Shown here piece after piece: positions 24,919 through 38,500 of a stretch of 64,000 nt of DNA. This DNA comes from Apostichopus japonicus (taxonomy: Eukaryota; Echinodermata; Holothuroidea; Aspidochirotida; Stichopodidae): the NCBI RefSeq assembly GCF_037975245.1, contig NC_092576.1:4356001-4420000 (forward strand), read 5' to 3'. Both the position numbers and the translations under genes were made by a program. Numbering within the stretch: the first letter of the stretch is position 1; every line of letters begins with the position of its first letter. Below the pieces are notes generated by a model. That model made no database searches, was not told the origin of the DNA, and saw only the letters and a program-made list of their open reading frames with translations.

Positions 24919-27900
24919 TCATTTTGGAATGAAACCTTTTCGCCTTGGTATTCCTGCAAGGAGGGCAGAGGTCCAGTCTCCATCGAGGTAGAAATTCAGT
25001 AAGATGTCAAAAACTGAAAAAAGAAAAAGTATGATGTTAAATGAAACATCAATTATGCTGACAGCAGGTATTTTCAGCAAATTCTAGATGCATGAGTCCA
25101 AGTAGTGAGTGAGAAATAATATGCCATCATTAAGGCATGGTCTCATAATTCTTGTTGAATGAGCTTAAATAGTGAGTGAGAAATATTATGCCATCATTAA
25201 GGCATGGTCTCATAATTCTTGTTGAATGAGTCCCAAGTAGTGAGTGAGAAAAATATGCTATCTTTAAGGCATGTTCTTAGAATTTTGCATACCAAATAAA
25301 CTGACATGGGCACTGAAAGCATTTTCCTCAGTGCCCCAACCTCTTGCTGTTATGCCCATTAAGTAGCCATGTCTTTTTGGTGGCAAGAACTGACATGCCC
25401 CTTTAATCAAATTACAATATGTGCCCTAGGCTTATCATTTTCTTGAGCACAGCTCAAAAAATTGTACAAAACTTCAGAGATATTTGCACCTTATATTTGG
25501 AGCTGTAGGAAATGAACAGATCTACATGGAGAATTTGCAAATGCTTCCCTGAATTGGTCCTTTAATTGTCTGTCATTTCTGTTCATGTTTTCTCCTACTT
25601 TGAAACAATGCAGAGTTAATTATACCATCATGAAATTATTCTACAAGTCAATCATCCAAAGTGTCATAACGTCTAGTATTATATGTTTCTTTGGCAGTAT
25701 GCCGAAGAAGTACAGGGCAGAGCTGGAACGTGTTCGGAAGTTAGCTGAACGCTGGATTGGTTCAAGCCTTCAGTCACTCTCATCCATATATGAAGAGAGT
25801 CTGATGAAGAAACTAAATAATATAAAAGAAGATCACACACACCCTTTTCATAGTATTATCATGTTCAACAGATCCAGGATACGATTACAGGTGCCCCATA
25901 CTAAAACGTCCAGGTTCCGTAATTCTTTCTTACCTGAGGCAAAACACTTGTTTAACTCGCATGCAAAGCGATTTGGCCACAGTGTGTGATCTGTCACTTG
26001 CAACCCTCTGTGCTGCCTCTGTTACTGTTCTGGTTCTGCTTATTTAGTTTTATTCTCTTAGTTGTTCACAAATAGCTTGTTTATTGTATAGGTTTGTTTG
26101 TATTCACTACTCTGTTATGTTTACTGTCGACGGGAAATAATTTCCGTTTTCTGAAATGGACAATAAAGTTTCTATCTGTAATGCATCGATTCCATTTCAA
26201 TTGACTGTCAATAACCTTGGTGCCCTTTCAAAGGGATAAAAAGTGCTGTGGTGCTTTGCTAATACAGTGCAAATCCATGATAATTTCTAACTTGCACTGT
26301 AAAAGTTGCCACGCCCCTTTCAACCTCTTTTCGCAGTCTTTTACAACATTCAAAGAAATTTGACCATCAATAAATATGATATCAGACAAGCTGCCAGAAC
26401 TTTCTCTACCGCCCATAAGATACAGACCACTGTCACTTAAAATAGCTTCTTTGATTTTACATCAGTCAAGTTCTATGAACATAACTGTTTATTTCTCAAC
26501 ATATGAAGGCAACACTTTGGTCACATTAATTACAGAAAGTCTGCCAGACAGTTATACCAATTGAATATCAATAGGCAAGTAACTGGTGATTTCATTCCAT
26601 GTTGACAAATATTGTTGCCAAGACAGTTTTGCATGATGATATTGATTACAGGCAGACCTCTGTTGACCTTTGACCTCCACCAATATCAAACAGGCTTTTT
26701 TACCCATCACGCGGAACGTATGGACCAAGCGTGAACTTCAACCAGGATGTCCTTTTTGAGGTAACGTTTTTAATAGTTTTCAGATTTTGACCTCTGTTGA
26801 CCATCGACCTCTACCAAATTTTTCTTGTACTCATCATGCAGAAATGTATGGAATAAGTGGGAAATTCTACCAAGAATTCATTTTTAAGTTAATGTATTTA
26901 AAGTTTTTTCAGACTTTGACCTCTGTTGACCTCAAATGAGCTTTGACCTTAGCAAATATATCAAAGGGTTTCTTGTATTCACCAAGAGGGATCTACATAT
27001 CAAGTATGGCCTTCAACTAAGATGCACTTTAGTACTTAACGAAAAATTGGCAATAATTAATGCAAAGATGCAAGCAACTTTGAGCTTACTTTGGTTGATG
27101 GATAAGATTTTGTTGTAGGATCCAGTCTCAGCATGCTGTAAGTATTCACTGATTGGAAGTCTGGCAGTCTTTAGTCCCCACTGACTGGCCATTTGTAAAG
27201 TATAGTTCTGACCAAATAAATAAAAGAGATCAAGAACAATGATAAAATAAACAACACAGAGAATCAGATGTGGCCAGTGTCATGGTTAATTGTAAACATT
27301 CATTGATTGGTAAATAAGGTAACAAAGGGTTTTAGTCATGCTGTTTCATTATTAACTAATCCATTTGCAGTTATTCTCCTTTAGATCAAAGAAAATGTGG
27401 GCAGTGAATTAGACAGTCACAGAAATTATAACTCCTTACTGTTTCCTAGCAACTACAATGATGGGCAATGACCCTCAATGAGTGGCATGGAATCATTAAT
27501 TTCTGAATGCTGGCTGAAGTGACAATGCTAGAATAGATATTTATTTACAGTAGCAAAGGCATCATAGGTTGATTTACCCTACACAATTATTATTGAATGT
27601 GACAATGCTGGAATAGGTATTTATTTACAGTAGCGAAGGCATCATAGTTGCTTGACCATACACAATAATTTTTGAATAATCAATACATCAATACTTCTGC
27701 TGACATTGATCAAACGTTGCAACCCATTCAAAAACTGGGATGAATAACATCCATACCATATTTTGAATTTTTTAATCTCTTGTAATAATGAGTGAAGATT
27801 ACCTTACTAGGGGATTCATCTACTAGACCTCCCAGGATGTAAACTCTACCTTCCTCCAACCTTGTTAACACTGCAGAAGAAAAGGCAACACATCTCCTTA

Positions 27901-30900
27901 AAACAATCATGAAATGTTGGATGGGGTGGGGACGGGGAGGGGTGTGAGAGGTGTATGGTATCCTTGATGAGGGTTGAATTGATTAAAGAATCAAAATATG
28001 TAACTGAAGTCTGAAATACTTAACACTGAAATACTATAATTTAAATGAATGGTTCAGAGCTTTGTCACATTAATCATGGGGCACTATTGAGGTTTTTCAA
28101 AATACTCTGTGTGTGTGTATGTGGGAGGGGGTTACAAATGCCAATCAATATAGAGACTAAACCATTACTCCTAGCTGAATTTTTTTTTTAAGGGTGATCA
28201 ATCGATATTACACTAGTGATGTCTGACCTGTTTCTGAGTCCGGAGTTAAATATGTTATCCTCTCCAGAGGAAACATATCAAGATGGCTTTCGCTTGTCAT
28301 GTGGACCTACAGCAAAGAAAGAAATATTAGCCAAAAGAATCAATCGATACTACTGTGCACGGCAAGGATGAATCAATTACATCAAATGACACAGATATCT
28401 CGGTAGTAGACCAGCAGTGCCTATTTGTTAACATGATGACGTTGAGATCATTCAGATGACATGATCACATTATTACCTTGTAGTTACGGAAGCCATCATT
28501 TTTCCTCTCACAAGCTTGGTAAACCAAACTCCCTGGCTCTAGATTTGTGAGAGTTACATGCAGCGGCTTGGGAGATCTTCGGTTGGAGCCATACAATCTC
28601 CTCAATTGACCGGCCAGACGATCAATTTCCTGAAAAGATTGAACAGTGAGGATACGATGAGTCAATAAATTCCACTGCACTGCACGGTTATGGGTATATT
28701 TCCAGGTGTTGCAACTTTTCACATAACCTTGAGCTATGGTTTAACATTCTTATCCACTTGTGGAATAGTCATAGAGCAGTACAATATTTATGCGTCTGGA
28801 CTACTCTCATTCCACTTGTGGAATAGTTTTAGAACAGTATAATCAATAATAGTCGGGACTACTTGGATCTGCTTGTGGAACAGTTTTAGAACAGTATAGT
28901 CACTATGAGTCGGGACTATTCTCATGCACTTGTGGAATAGTTTAGAACAGTATAGTCACTATGAGTCGGGACTATTCTCATCCACTTGTGGAATAGTCAT
29001 AGAGCAGTACAATCACTATAAGTCTGGACTACTCTCATCCACTTGTGAAATAGTTTTAGAACAGTATAATCAATATTAGTCGGGACTACTTGGATCTGCT
29101 TGTGGAATAGTTTTAGAACAGTATAGTTACTATGAGTCGGGACTATTCTCATGCACTTGTGGAATAGTTTAGAACAGTATAGTCACTATGAGTCGGGACT
29201 ATTCTCATCCACTTGTGGAATAGTCATAGAGCAGTACAATCACTATGAGTCAGGACTATTCTCATCCACTTGTGGAATAGTTTGGAACAGTATAGTCACT
29301 ATAAGTCTGGACTACTCTCATCCACTTGTGAAATAGTTTTAGAACAGTATAATCAATATTAGTCGGGACTACTTGGATCTGCTTGTGGAATAGTTTTAGA
29401 ACAGTATAGTCACTATGAGTCGGGACTATTCTCATGCACTTGTGGAATAGTTTAGAACAGTATAGTCACTATGAGTCGGGACTATTCTCATCCACTTGTG
29501 GTATAGTCATAGAGCAGTACAATCACTATGAGTCTGCACTACTCTCATCCACTTGTGGAATAGTTTGGAACAGTATAGTCAATATAAGTCTGGACTACTC
29601 TCATCCACTTGTGAAATAGTTTTAAAACAGTATAATCAATATTAGTCGGAACTACTTGGATCTGCTTGTGGAATAGTTTTAGAACAGTAGTCACTATGAG
29701 TCGGGACTATTCTCATGCACTTGTGGAATAGTCATAGAGCAGTACAATCACTATGAGTCAGGACTATTCTCATTCACTTGTGGAATAGTTTAGAACAGTA
29801 TAGTCACTATGAGTCGGGACTATTCTCATCCACTTGTGGAATAGTCATAGAGTAGTACAATCACTATGAGTCAGGACTATTCTCATTCACTTGTGGAATA
29901 GTTTGGAACAGTGTAGTCACTAGGAGTCGGGACTATTCTCATCCACTTGTGGAATAGTCATACAGCAGTACAATCACTATGAGTCTGCACTACTCTCATC
30001 CACTTGTGGAATAGTTTAGAACAGTGTAGTCACTATGAGTCGGGACTATTCTCATGCACTTGTGGAATAGTTTAGAACAGTGTAGTCACTATGCGTCGAG
30101 GCTATTCCACTATGAAAAACACAAGTTCTAGGTAGATGAAAAGGAAAGGCAAGGTACAGATATTCCAGTGATGTCACAATCTGCCACCATGCAATGCTCG
30201 AATTGTTTTCATTAAAATTGTAAGAGGGCATGATAGGTGGGTGGGAGTGGGTCAAATTGTAAATCCCACTTACTGATTTATGTAGGGGCATCAAACTGTA
30301 TGGGATGATAATCTGCACCTTAAAGAACTATTTTATCCTAATATTTCCCCAAATGCACAAAATCCCACAACAATTTAGACAGACTTGCAATGAAGGACGG
30401 ATACCATACTTTACCCCCACTCCACCTCCCCCCACCCCCCTCTCACCTCCTCCAGCCTGTTACATTTCTCGGTATTGTTGCTTCTTGTTATCTAATTCTG
30501 TAAGTTAAACTTGATCTTTAGTACTGCCAATATGTGATCAATGCAATAAATCATTTACTGTGCTTTATAAAACATTCATTTTCAGTTTTATTAACATTCA
30601 TATCTACCTTTTCACTCATGAAACCAGTCAGACCCATATCAACACAGATCTTTGGTATTGTTTCACTTCTCTGGACACTATCAAGTCTTGCATTAATCAT
30701 GTCTTTAATCTCCTTCTTCGTTGGTTTGTCGCTCTTCGTCAAACTGTCTGTTTGTTCTACAGTTAGGAGGCAATGAAACAGTTGACAAATGTTGCTTTCA
30801 AATGAAGTGAATAATTTCAAAATAAAGTGAACAACTTTCTGCTATAAACTTGTCAGTAAAGAGAGCATGAAAAAGAATAGAAAATGGTGACATTTTGTGA

Positions 30901-31632
30901 AGGAAAGCTGATGTCTACAAAACAAACACTGAAGATTAAACTTGAAAGTTGTAAACCTGATGGATTGTGTTAACAATGTTCAGTGAGAGAACTGAACATA
31001 GTTGGAAAAATAGGTCAATTATTTAACAAAATTTGAAAGAAAGATTGGATTGACATGCAGCAATAAAACTACTGTTTACATGCATGTTTACAGCAGATAA
31101 TAAGACAAAAACCTTCACAATGCTGTAACTGCTTGTGTTGCTGTTCCTTTAATTGTTGCTTTTCCTTCTGTTTCATCTTTTTCCATTTCTTGCTTCGCTC
31201 AAATCTCTCCAACCTTCGAGCTGACTTCCTCTGCAGAGTGAAAATGAAAGTATCTAAAGTCACGAAAAGAGAAACAAACATAGTACGTACAGATCATCTT
31301 ACAACATGTTACTTGGACAGAATAGTGATTGTTTCAATGCGATTATCTGCAATAATAAACACTGAGGTCTGGAATGTTTTAACAGTTCATTCAGTTACAA
31401 GATATTGTCACATTTGTTTGATTTTGGTTGGGTTAGTTTAGGGTGGGGGGGGGGGGTTGGGGGATATGATCACCACCTGGTGATTAGATGTCAGTTGACT
31501 CACAGTAAGTTTATTACACTCCTCTGGTGAGGGTGCGTCGTTATCTTTATTACAGCTGACCTCATCTTCATCTGTGTCTGAACTCCAGTAGCCTTGCATT
31601 AACCCATGTAACCATCCTTCCTTACAATCCAT
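24919..31632 (-). CDS. TRMT10B: tRNA (guanine-9-N1)-methyltransferase, TRMT10B homologue (8 exons, 302 aa)
   Basis: Exons in transcript order: 31632-31504, 31230-31113, 30756-30608, 28629-28477, 28306-28228, 27870-27803, 27207-27090 and 25013-24919 (stop TGA). All junctions are GT-AG with agreeing phase; the total is 909 nt. The start MDCKEGW resembles the vertebrate TRMT10B start. Exon 2 is a lysine-rich coiled segment (KKWKKMKQKEKQQLKEQQ). Exons 3-8 form the TRM10 SPOUT methyltransferase domain, with KICVDMGLTGFMSEK, RLAGQLRRLYGSN, RKNDGFRNYK, FPLERITYLTPDSE, VYILGGLVDES (cofactor-pocket motif with the conserved Asp), TARLPISEY, KILSINQIFDIL and a C-terminal PRRKGF. The RRLYGSN and GGLVDES blocks fit TRMT10B better than TRMT10A/C. 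Human TRMT10B makes m1G9 on tRNA-Asp; the same role here is inferred. The upstream 5' UTR is not resolved. Confidence 0.93.
25083..25270. repeat. Short tandem repeat in TRMT10B intron 7
   Basis: About 2.5 copies of a roughly 66-bp unit containing AGTGAGTGAGAAATA and ATCATTAAGGCATGGTCTCA. Confidence 0.8.
25585..26183 (+). mobile_element. 5'-truncated LINE tail (CR1/L2-like reverse transcriptase C-terminus)
   Basis: The frame 25585-25989 reads LFYKSIIQSVITSSIICFFG, then RVRKLAERWIG, SLQSLSSIYEESLMKK, HPFHSIIMFNRSRIRL and KTSRFRNSFLPEAKHLFN. This is the standard C-terminal segment of CR1/L2-type non-LTR retrotransposon reverse transcriptases. A short 3' region follows, with an AATAAAG motif and a terminal TCTATCTGTAATG. 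Catalytic domains are missing, so the copy is 5'-truncated and inactive. It lies in intron 7 of TRMT10B, in the opposite orientation to that gene. Confidence 0.85.
26655..26945. repeat. Tandem repeat containing GACCTCTGTTGACC
   Basis: About 2.5 diverged copies of a roughly 120-bp unit; GACCTCTGTTGACC recurs near 26657, 26791 and 26919. It lies in intron 7 of TRMT10B. Confidence 0.7.
27510..27670. repeat. Two-copy tandem repeat in TRMT10B intron 6
   Basis: A segment with GTGACAATGCT, GAATAG, TATTTATTTACAGTAGC and AAGGCATCATAG is repeated twice in direct orientation, about 78 bases apart. Confidence 0.7.
28745..30105. repeat. Minisatellite array (55-58 bp unit) in TRMT10B intron 3
   Basis: About two dozen copies of a unit built around CACTTGTGGAATAGT, AGAACAGTATAGTCACTATG and AGTCGGGACTATTCTCATC. 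Within the unit, ATAGTC and GACTAT are inverted. Variant units recur in order; two long matching stretches lie 283 bases apart (29151 and 29434), indicating a five-unit higher-order repeat. Open frames through the array are by-products of the repeat. Confidence 0.93.
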
Positions 31633-32561
31633 GCATGTTTGCTTGAAAACGGAGTAAATGAGAATTAGAGTTAACACATTTATGATGCCTGGCATGTATA
31701 GCAGTCAATGTAAAAAGTAGGCTAAATTTGTAGTCAATTATTGACTGTGGAAAGAAACTGTATTCAATGACAGTAGGCCTATACTTCAATGATTCCGACT
31801 ACAGTTAGTTAAAGTTATCCAACTGTTAAGTGTGAATATTAATCACCAGTGTGTATCATTTACTGTAAAGAGAACTAGCCAATATACCTAAACCTTAGTA
31901 TCAACCTAGAGTAGACAAACTGTTCAAGTCCTCGTTGAACTCCCAAGTTGAGACATGTGTGATAAAGCTTTTGTATCATATCCCTTGGCTTCAGGGATTG
32001 AAATTGTACATACTGTACCCTACAATTGTCTTTGAATTAACACTAACAGGCTTATCCTGACTATTTTAGCTGTATTCCTATAAATATTTAATATATAAAT
32101 CTTAGTCTTAGTCTTACCCTGTACTATATAGCCTCTTAAACCTGCCTCTAGAGGCCTAGCGTTTGGCTTAGCCTGAAGTTCAAAGCGATATGAAACATGA
32201 TGACTTACAGTAGGTATCATAAGCCAGACCCAAGGTTTCTGAGGTCTGCCTCAGTGCAACAGGGAGCCAGGCCAACAAAAAAAAATGTCGATTATTGCTA
32301 ACTTGGATCGATTGCTCAACTGACTGAAGACTTGGTATGAACTGCGGAACTGGCCCTATCCGTCGTTGGGTCCCGTCACATGTAATGTAAGGTGGTTGTA
32401 TTAGTTTTGTGGTACACTACGCACTAACCGCGCACATTCTATCACACGGTACTGATTCCACTACATTCGATCATACTTCGTGTCTAGTCGATCCTGTTGC
32501 ATGTCTCACTCTCATATTTCCATATCTGACCCAATTCAGATTTACAACATTCCTTAGAAAA
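31633..32561. promoter_or_regulatory. Putative shared promoter between TRMT10B (minus) and CWF19L1 (plus)
   Basis: The two start codons point away from each other and are 929 bases apart, the arrangement expected of a bidirectional promoter. The sequence includes repeated GGCCTA/TAGGCCT-like words around 31770 and 32140-32160. No TATA box or other decisive element is visible. Non-coding first exons may lie inside, because the TRMT10B coding exon has an acceptor-like stretch just upstream (TTTTCAAG near 31644). Confidence 0.5.
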
Positions 32562-35500
32562 ATGGGAGATTCTGCATTAAAACTGTGAGGGTATATTATT
32601 TGTTAACAAATGTTTATGGTGATTGGTGATTATATCTTGCTTGTGTAAACTAGCGTCGGGACTAGGCTTAGTAAGTTTGGCCGAGGCTAGGCTAGAGGCT
32701 AATTCAGGCTAGGCCTAAGTTACACTATGCATCTAGTCCTTAGCTATGCCTAGCCGACATTACTAACATATATGGCTAAACAAAAAATCTTACGCCTATA
32801 CGTAGAACTGGTTACGGTGTTACTGGTCTAATACAGTATACGGGCAATCGTGGATTGTACCTCAGTAATTTACCCTTTGAATATGATGTGCAACTGTGTG
32901 TTTTGACAAGCCCCTCATTTCTGAATCGGATGAATGGTTCAGGCCACTGAAAGTGAAACATAAATTAAACAGAACATTTGTATAAAGATTGACTTAAGAA
33001 AGTATTTGCATTATCTCTAGTAATATTATGTTAAAAAGAAAATTTGGACAGGTTATCTTAAGACAGTAGGCTCATTAGTATTATATAATTAGGCTGGCAA
33101 AAATAAATAAATGAGGTGGAAAACACACATATGGACATAGTACTGAGCTAATAAATTTCTTTGAAATCAACGCAAGCACTAATTGCCATACACCTGCTGT
33201 ACAGACTTTGAGGGAATTTGTAGGACAAGCCTAGAATACCAAGTTTATATACTTCAAACGTTCAAGAAGATTATTTTTTTCTTCCAATTCCAATTCCTCA
33301 TCCATTCAACTATTATTAGTATTACCATATTAGACTCCTTTCTTATTTCTATTGAAGTATGCCAAAGTTGGACAGAATTCATAATTAGAATTTAATAAAG
33401 TTAGTTCAGTTACAATTAGAGAAATTTATCTTCCCATTCACTGCATTTTCACCTTTTTCATTGAAGTCTCATCACAGGAGATGTAGATGGAAACTTTAAG
33501 CAGCTGTTCAAACGGGTCCAAAATGTAAACAAGAAAGCAGGACCATTTGAGGTAAGCTACTGTTTTGTATCTGATACTTAAACAAGTGTATTATATAAAG
33601 GTTCAATCTCTTTCCTTCTCAGCAAAGATTTTTATGTTTTAACTACGCTTTCTAAATTTCCCTGAAATCAGATGAATACTACATGCTCTAGACTAGCACT
33701 TATACTATGTACCCAAGCTGATTGGCAAATAACTTAACTCTTCCAAGAAAGAGTAGTCTAGCTACAGTAGTACCTGCCTGTCAATCTGCTGGGGAAATAA
33801 AGTTGACCATTTTGCCTTTTGACCAAGAATTAGAAAATCAAAGATAGATTCCATTTGGTAAAAGACTCAAAGCAGTGTGTCGTCTGGATTTGAATGGTGT
33901 CTCTTGACAGTTCGTTTAAAAGTGAATAAGGATGGATTCAGTACAATTGTGGGTCATTCTTTAATATACAGTATTGGGTTGTCTTTAGTGTCTTTATCAT
34001 TTTGGTGATCATGCAACTGTTAAAACAGGCAAATGTATCATCAGCCTAATTAAGTCCATTCAATTCATCTTTATTAACTTTTTTATCATTTTGAAATTAA
34101 AAATTCTGCAGCATGTACATAAATGCAAATAATGAATTTGACAAAATTATTCAAACCATGGCTGTTTGAGGATTATTCAAGATACTGTTTCTAATCTGTA
34201 TTGCAAATATTAATATTATTTCATGTTTTCTTGGTATTTGTGTGTGTTTTTTTTTTGTGTGTATTCTTATTTAATGAGTTAATTTCTCATCTAGATGTTG
34301 CTGTGTGTTGGCAGCTTTTTTTCGACTGATCCTGAGAAGATGGAAGTCTGGTCAAAGTATATGAATGGTGAAGAACAAGGTAAAAGAGCAAATGAATTAA
34401 ACAATAACTGAACATTAATAATAATTAAAACATAAAATTATGACCATGGTTATATGCCTACAGTAGTTTTAATAACTCACAGTGTAACAGTTAAACATAC
34501 TGTGTACAGTATAGAAGGAAGCTATGCCATCCCTAGTTTTAAAGATGTTTGTTCTTATACGGTCTCTCAGTCTTGGTGTACACTTTGACTGTATTTTGCT
34601 TTGTATTATTTTGTTTATACCATATCAATGTCATATATTCTGTATTACAGTTTCACTGTACATACAAACACATACAAACATACAAATACATACAAATACA
34701 TATACAAATACAATATACAAATACAAAATACATACAAATACATATACCAATACAATATACAAATAGAAAATACATACAAATACAAATACAATATACAAAT
34801 ACAAAAATACATACAAATACATATACCAATACAATATACAAATAGAAAATACATACAAATACATATACAAATACAATATACAAATACAAAAATACATACA
34901 AATACATATACCAATACAATATACAAATAGAAAATACATACAAATACATATACAATATACAAATACAAAAATACATACCAATACATATACCAATACAATA
35001 TACAAATAGAAAATACATACAAATACATATACAAATATACAATATACAAAAATACATACATACTGTAATACAATTATTAATGAAAGCAAAAGTATGTTTA
35101 CAGTAGCTTATAGTGAATGCTTTTGGACACTATACTGCGGTGAGTGACATCCAGCCAGGATACTTAAATTGTAATTAAAAAAATCTTAAAGAGACTTATT
35201 TTTCTCTTCTTTCGTTCAGTTCCTCTTCCAACATATATCCTTGGGCCAACCATCTCAAATCACGTCCAGTTTTACAAAGACTTGAAAGGCTGTGAGCTAT
35301 GTGAGAATGTTACATATCTGGGTGAGTTTACTGGTATTAAATCTAATTCTTTTCCAACCACCTTAATCAACAGCTGAAAATTAAAAATAAGAAAGTTTTT
35401 TTTATTGTTGCTATGGATAGACATCCTTCTACTTTGCAAACTAAGGTATATCCAGTCTTAACATCGTGTCATAGCATCACACACATTGAAACCTGACTTT

Positions 35501-38500
35501 GTACTACAATCGCAAGTAACAACTGAGATATATCCTGCCCTCAGATGTTGGTAATGCCCTAGGAACCATTTCTTTTTGAGATAGGCTAATTAGAAATCAT
35601 TGCACATTACCTACAAGGTTACTTTCAATGTCCTAAATGCAACTCAAATTGTGACAAGGAAGGGATTTCAAGTGACATTACTGTACGTATTGTAACAAAT
35701 TAGTGGCCCAAAACAAAAAGGGACTTCTTGTCGAGAAAGTCAATGCAATTCTCAAATATATGTTTATCACCGAGTGGTGTAGCAGTTGATGCAGATAAGC
35801 TTAAAACTGTTATTTTAGTTTGTCTGTTTGCCCTTTTTATTGGTTCATTGCTGGAAGCAAAGGATCATCTGCAGTCAGGTTGGCGAGTGTGTGACACTTG
35901 CTGTGTGTTTGTGTGCGTCTGTGACACTTTGTGTGTATGTGTGTGCGCCTGTGACATTTGCTTGGGTGTGCGATGACTCAACAACGGAGTGATGGATATT
36001 AGTCATACCTGTACCTGTTATGTAGATGTAGTACAGTGAGGTGTGCCTTATTGTTTTTCATACTGACCTTATGAATATTAATGAGGTAATGGGGTCAATC
36101 GTAAAAATTGTTACATTGCAATACCTCTTCAACAGTAAGTCAGATTGTAATTGTAAAAATTGTAACAACTCCCACCACCTTAAAATCAGATTATATCCAA
36201 AGTTGAAAACAGTCGTTGGTTTAATAATAGCTTGTTCATGTGGGCATGAATATAAGGATATTGTGTTATGACATACAACGCTTTAAATATATCACTAAGC
36301 AAGGAACCATAGTGCCGGTTAGGCTCTTGTTTGTTAACACTATCTATCCTTTTTTGTCATGGCAGGAAAGAAAGGTCTGTTTACGGGAACATCAGGCCTC
36401 AAAATAGCTTACTTGAGTGGTTTGGAAGGGGAATCACCGTCATCTCATCAGTTCACTAAATCCGACATTGATGCCTTGGGATTGCCCTTAGTTTCTAACT
36501 CTTCCTTCAAAGGAGTGGACATCCTCCTGACCTCACACTGGCCGAAAGGAGTGACAAAGTATGCCGTACCACAGGTAAGTAAAATCATTTGTGGACCTTC
36601 TAGTCTCTCTCCATCTGGATCAGAGTTAGGGGAGACAGGGAGGGGAGGTTAAACTTTAAGAGGAAAAGGCTTGAGCTATGGTTCAGTTCAATTTCAAATT
36701 AAAAGGACTATAAGGATGTTTGATTCATTAACTTAAATTACAAGTTAAAGTACTTTTTACAGATCTGTTCACCCTGCAGTGAATGTAGTTTTGTTAAATT
36801 TTGGGCTTGGTAAAAGAGATGTTGTACAACATTCCCTTCTTTTCATGTTTCAAAAAAATAGTATAAAAGATCTCTCTCCTTGAAATTGTAAGTTCTCTTA
36901 AATATTTATTTTCCCTCTTTGCTTAGGAGAGAATCAATGTAAACTCAACAGGATCATCCTTGATTGCAGACTTGGCCCTGGCTCTAAGACCTAGGTACCA
37001 CTTTGCTGGCCAAGAGGGCCTTTACTACGAACGGCTTCCATACCGCAACCACAGGGTTCTGGCTGAAAATGCAAGACATGCGACCCGATTTGTTGGACTG
37101 GCAAAAGTTGGGAATGATACAAAGCTGAAGGTATGTAGGCAATATGATATATACAATTGCAAATCATCTCTTCTCTGTGATATTATCTGAATTTAATATG
37201 AAGTTACAGAAAGTTTACATCTAAGAGAAACTGTGAGTCAGAAGGAAGGGGAAAATAAAAGGAAGAGCCTCTTAATATCCCGAAGCAAGGGAAGCTAAGT
37301 CTGTGACTTCTGTTTGTAAATACAAACTAATCTGCACTAATAGCACTGAAATATGCAGATTCCCACCAATAGCCGCTAGAATGTACACATTGATGAAACA
37401 GATAAATATTCAGTAGAGCTTTATAGACCTGTATAGACAAAGTACCTCATATGCACCACTGGTCAAACTTAGTCACTGTAACAGTACAGTAGAAACTTTT
37501 GCTAACTAGCGCACAAACGTTTCCAAAAGATCTTCACATTTTACCTCCAAAATAATGTTTGAATAACTCAGTGGCAGGTCATTCTTCACTGTCACAAGTT
37601 TCCAACTTGTGACAGTTTTGGTTTGGCTATCACTGTGTGACAGTATTTAAAGCAGGGTTGTCCAACCTACGGCCCGCGGGCCACAGTCCGGCCCGCCGCC
37701 AGAGATGCTCTACGGTGTGAAATTTAGTGAGCAGATTTATTGATAACAATTTGAAGCTATATAATCAATCATGCGAACCTTCTGGGTCCAAAAACTGCAT
37801 ACAGGTCAGTTTATGTGACATTCTCTCAGCGGAGGGGAGGGGGGGGGCGGCTGGACTTTATTCATCTGTTTTATCAGGAAGGAAAATAAATCAGTGCGCT
37901 CCGCTAGCAGTGCTCACATTTTGTTGCCTTGGGCTTCGCGCAAAAAATCGAAAAAATCGAGGGTACGGTTCATGCGGCCCCCTCCTTCATCATAATCATT
38001 CCATGTGGCCCTCCTCTGCAAAAGGCTGGACAATCCTGATTTAAAGTATGACCCTTTAATCTACATTGTTGTTAGTTGTGTGTGTTTTTACACATTTAAT
38101 AAATTGTTTGTTGTTTTTGTCTACTTCTCTTTTATAGTAAACTATTGTTTTGTTTCTGTTGTTGTTTTTTTCTTTCTCAAAACAGTCGTTATATGCCTTC
38201 AACATGGTGCCAATGTGCAGTATGACTGATGATGACTTGAACAAACAGCCAGAAGATGTCACTGAATGTCCCTACAGCTTCTCAGAAAAAGCCCAATCGG
38301 TACGCTGAAAACAAACTTTAACCACACCTTGGACAGGTTTTATACAATGGATGTCAGAAGATGTATAAAAATAATACTGACATGCAGGGATGTGCTCACA
38401 CTGGGCGGCACCGGGCGGCTCTGCCCAGCAGTTCTGAGTGCCGCCCAGCACAAACAGTATTTTAAACATTTCTGCCAGGCACTTTTTTGATGATGATTTA

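Noticed and set aside
26228-26416. Minus frame as a possible last TRMT10B exon
   Set aside because: It does not resemble the TRM10 C-terminus; the correct exon (FDILLNFYLDGDWTSALL...) lies at 24919-25013 with matching phase.
34601-35089. Open frames of 98-152 codons on both strands
   Set aside because: They follow the ATACAAATAC repeat in all frames; composition is only I/Y/T/N/Q or V/C/F/Y. Repeat artefact in a CWF19L1 intron.
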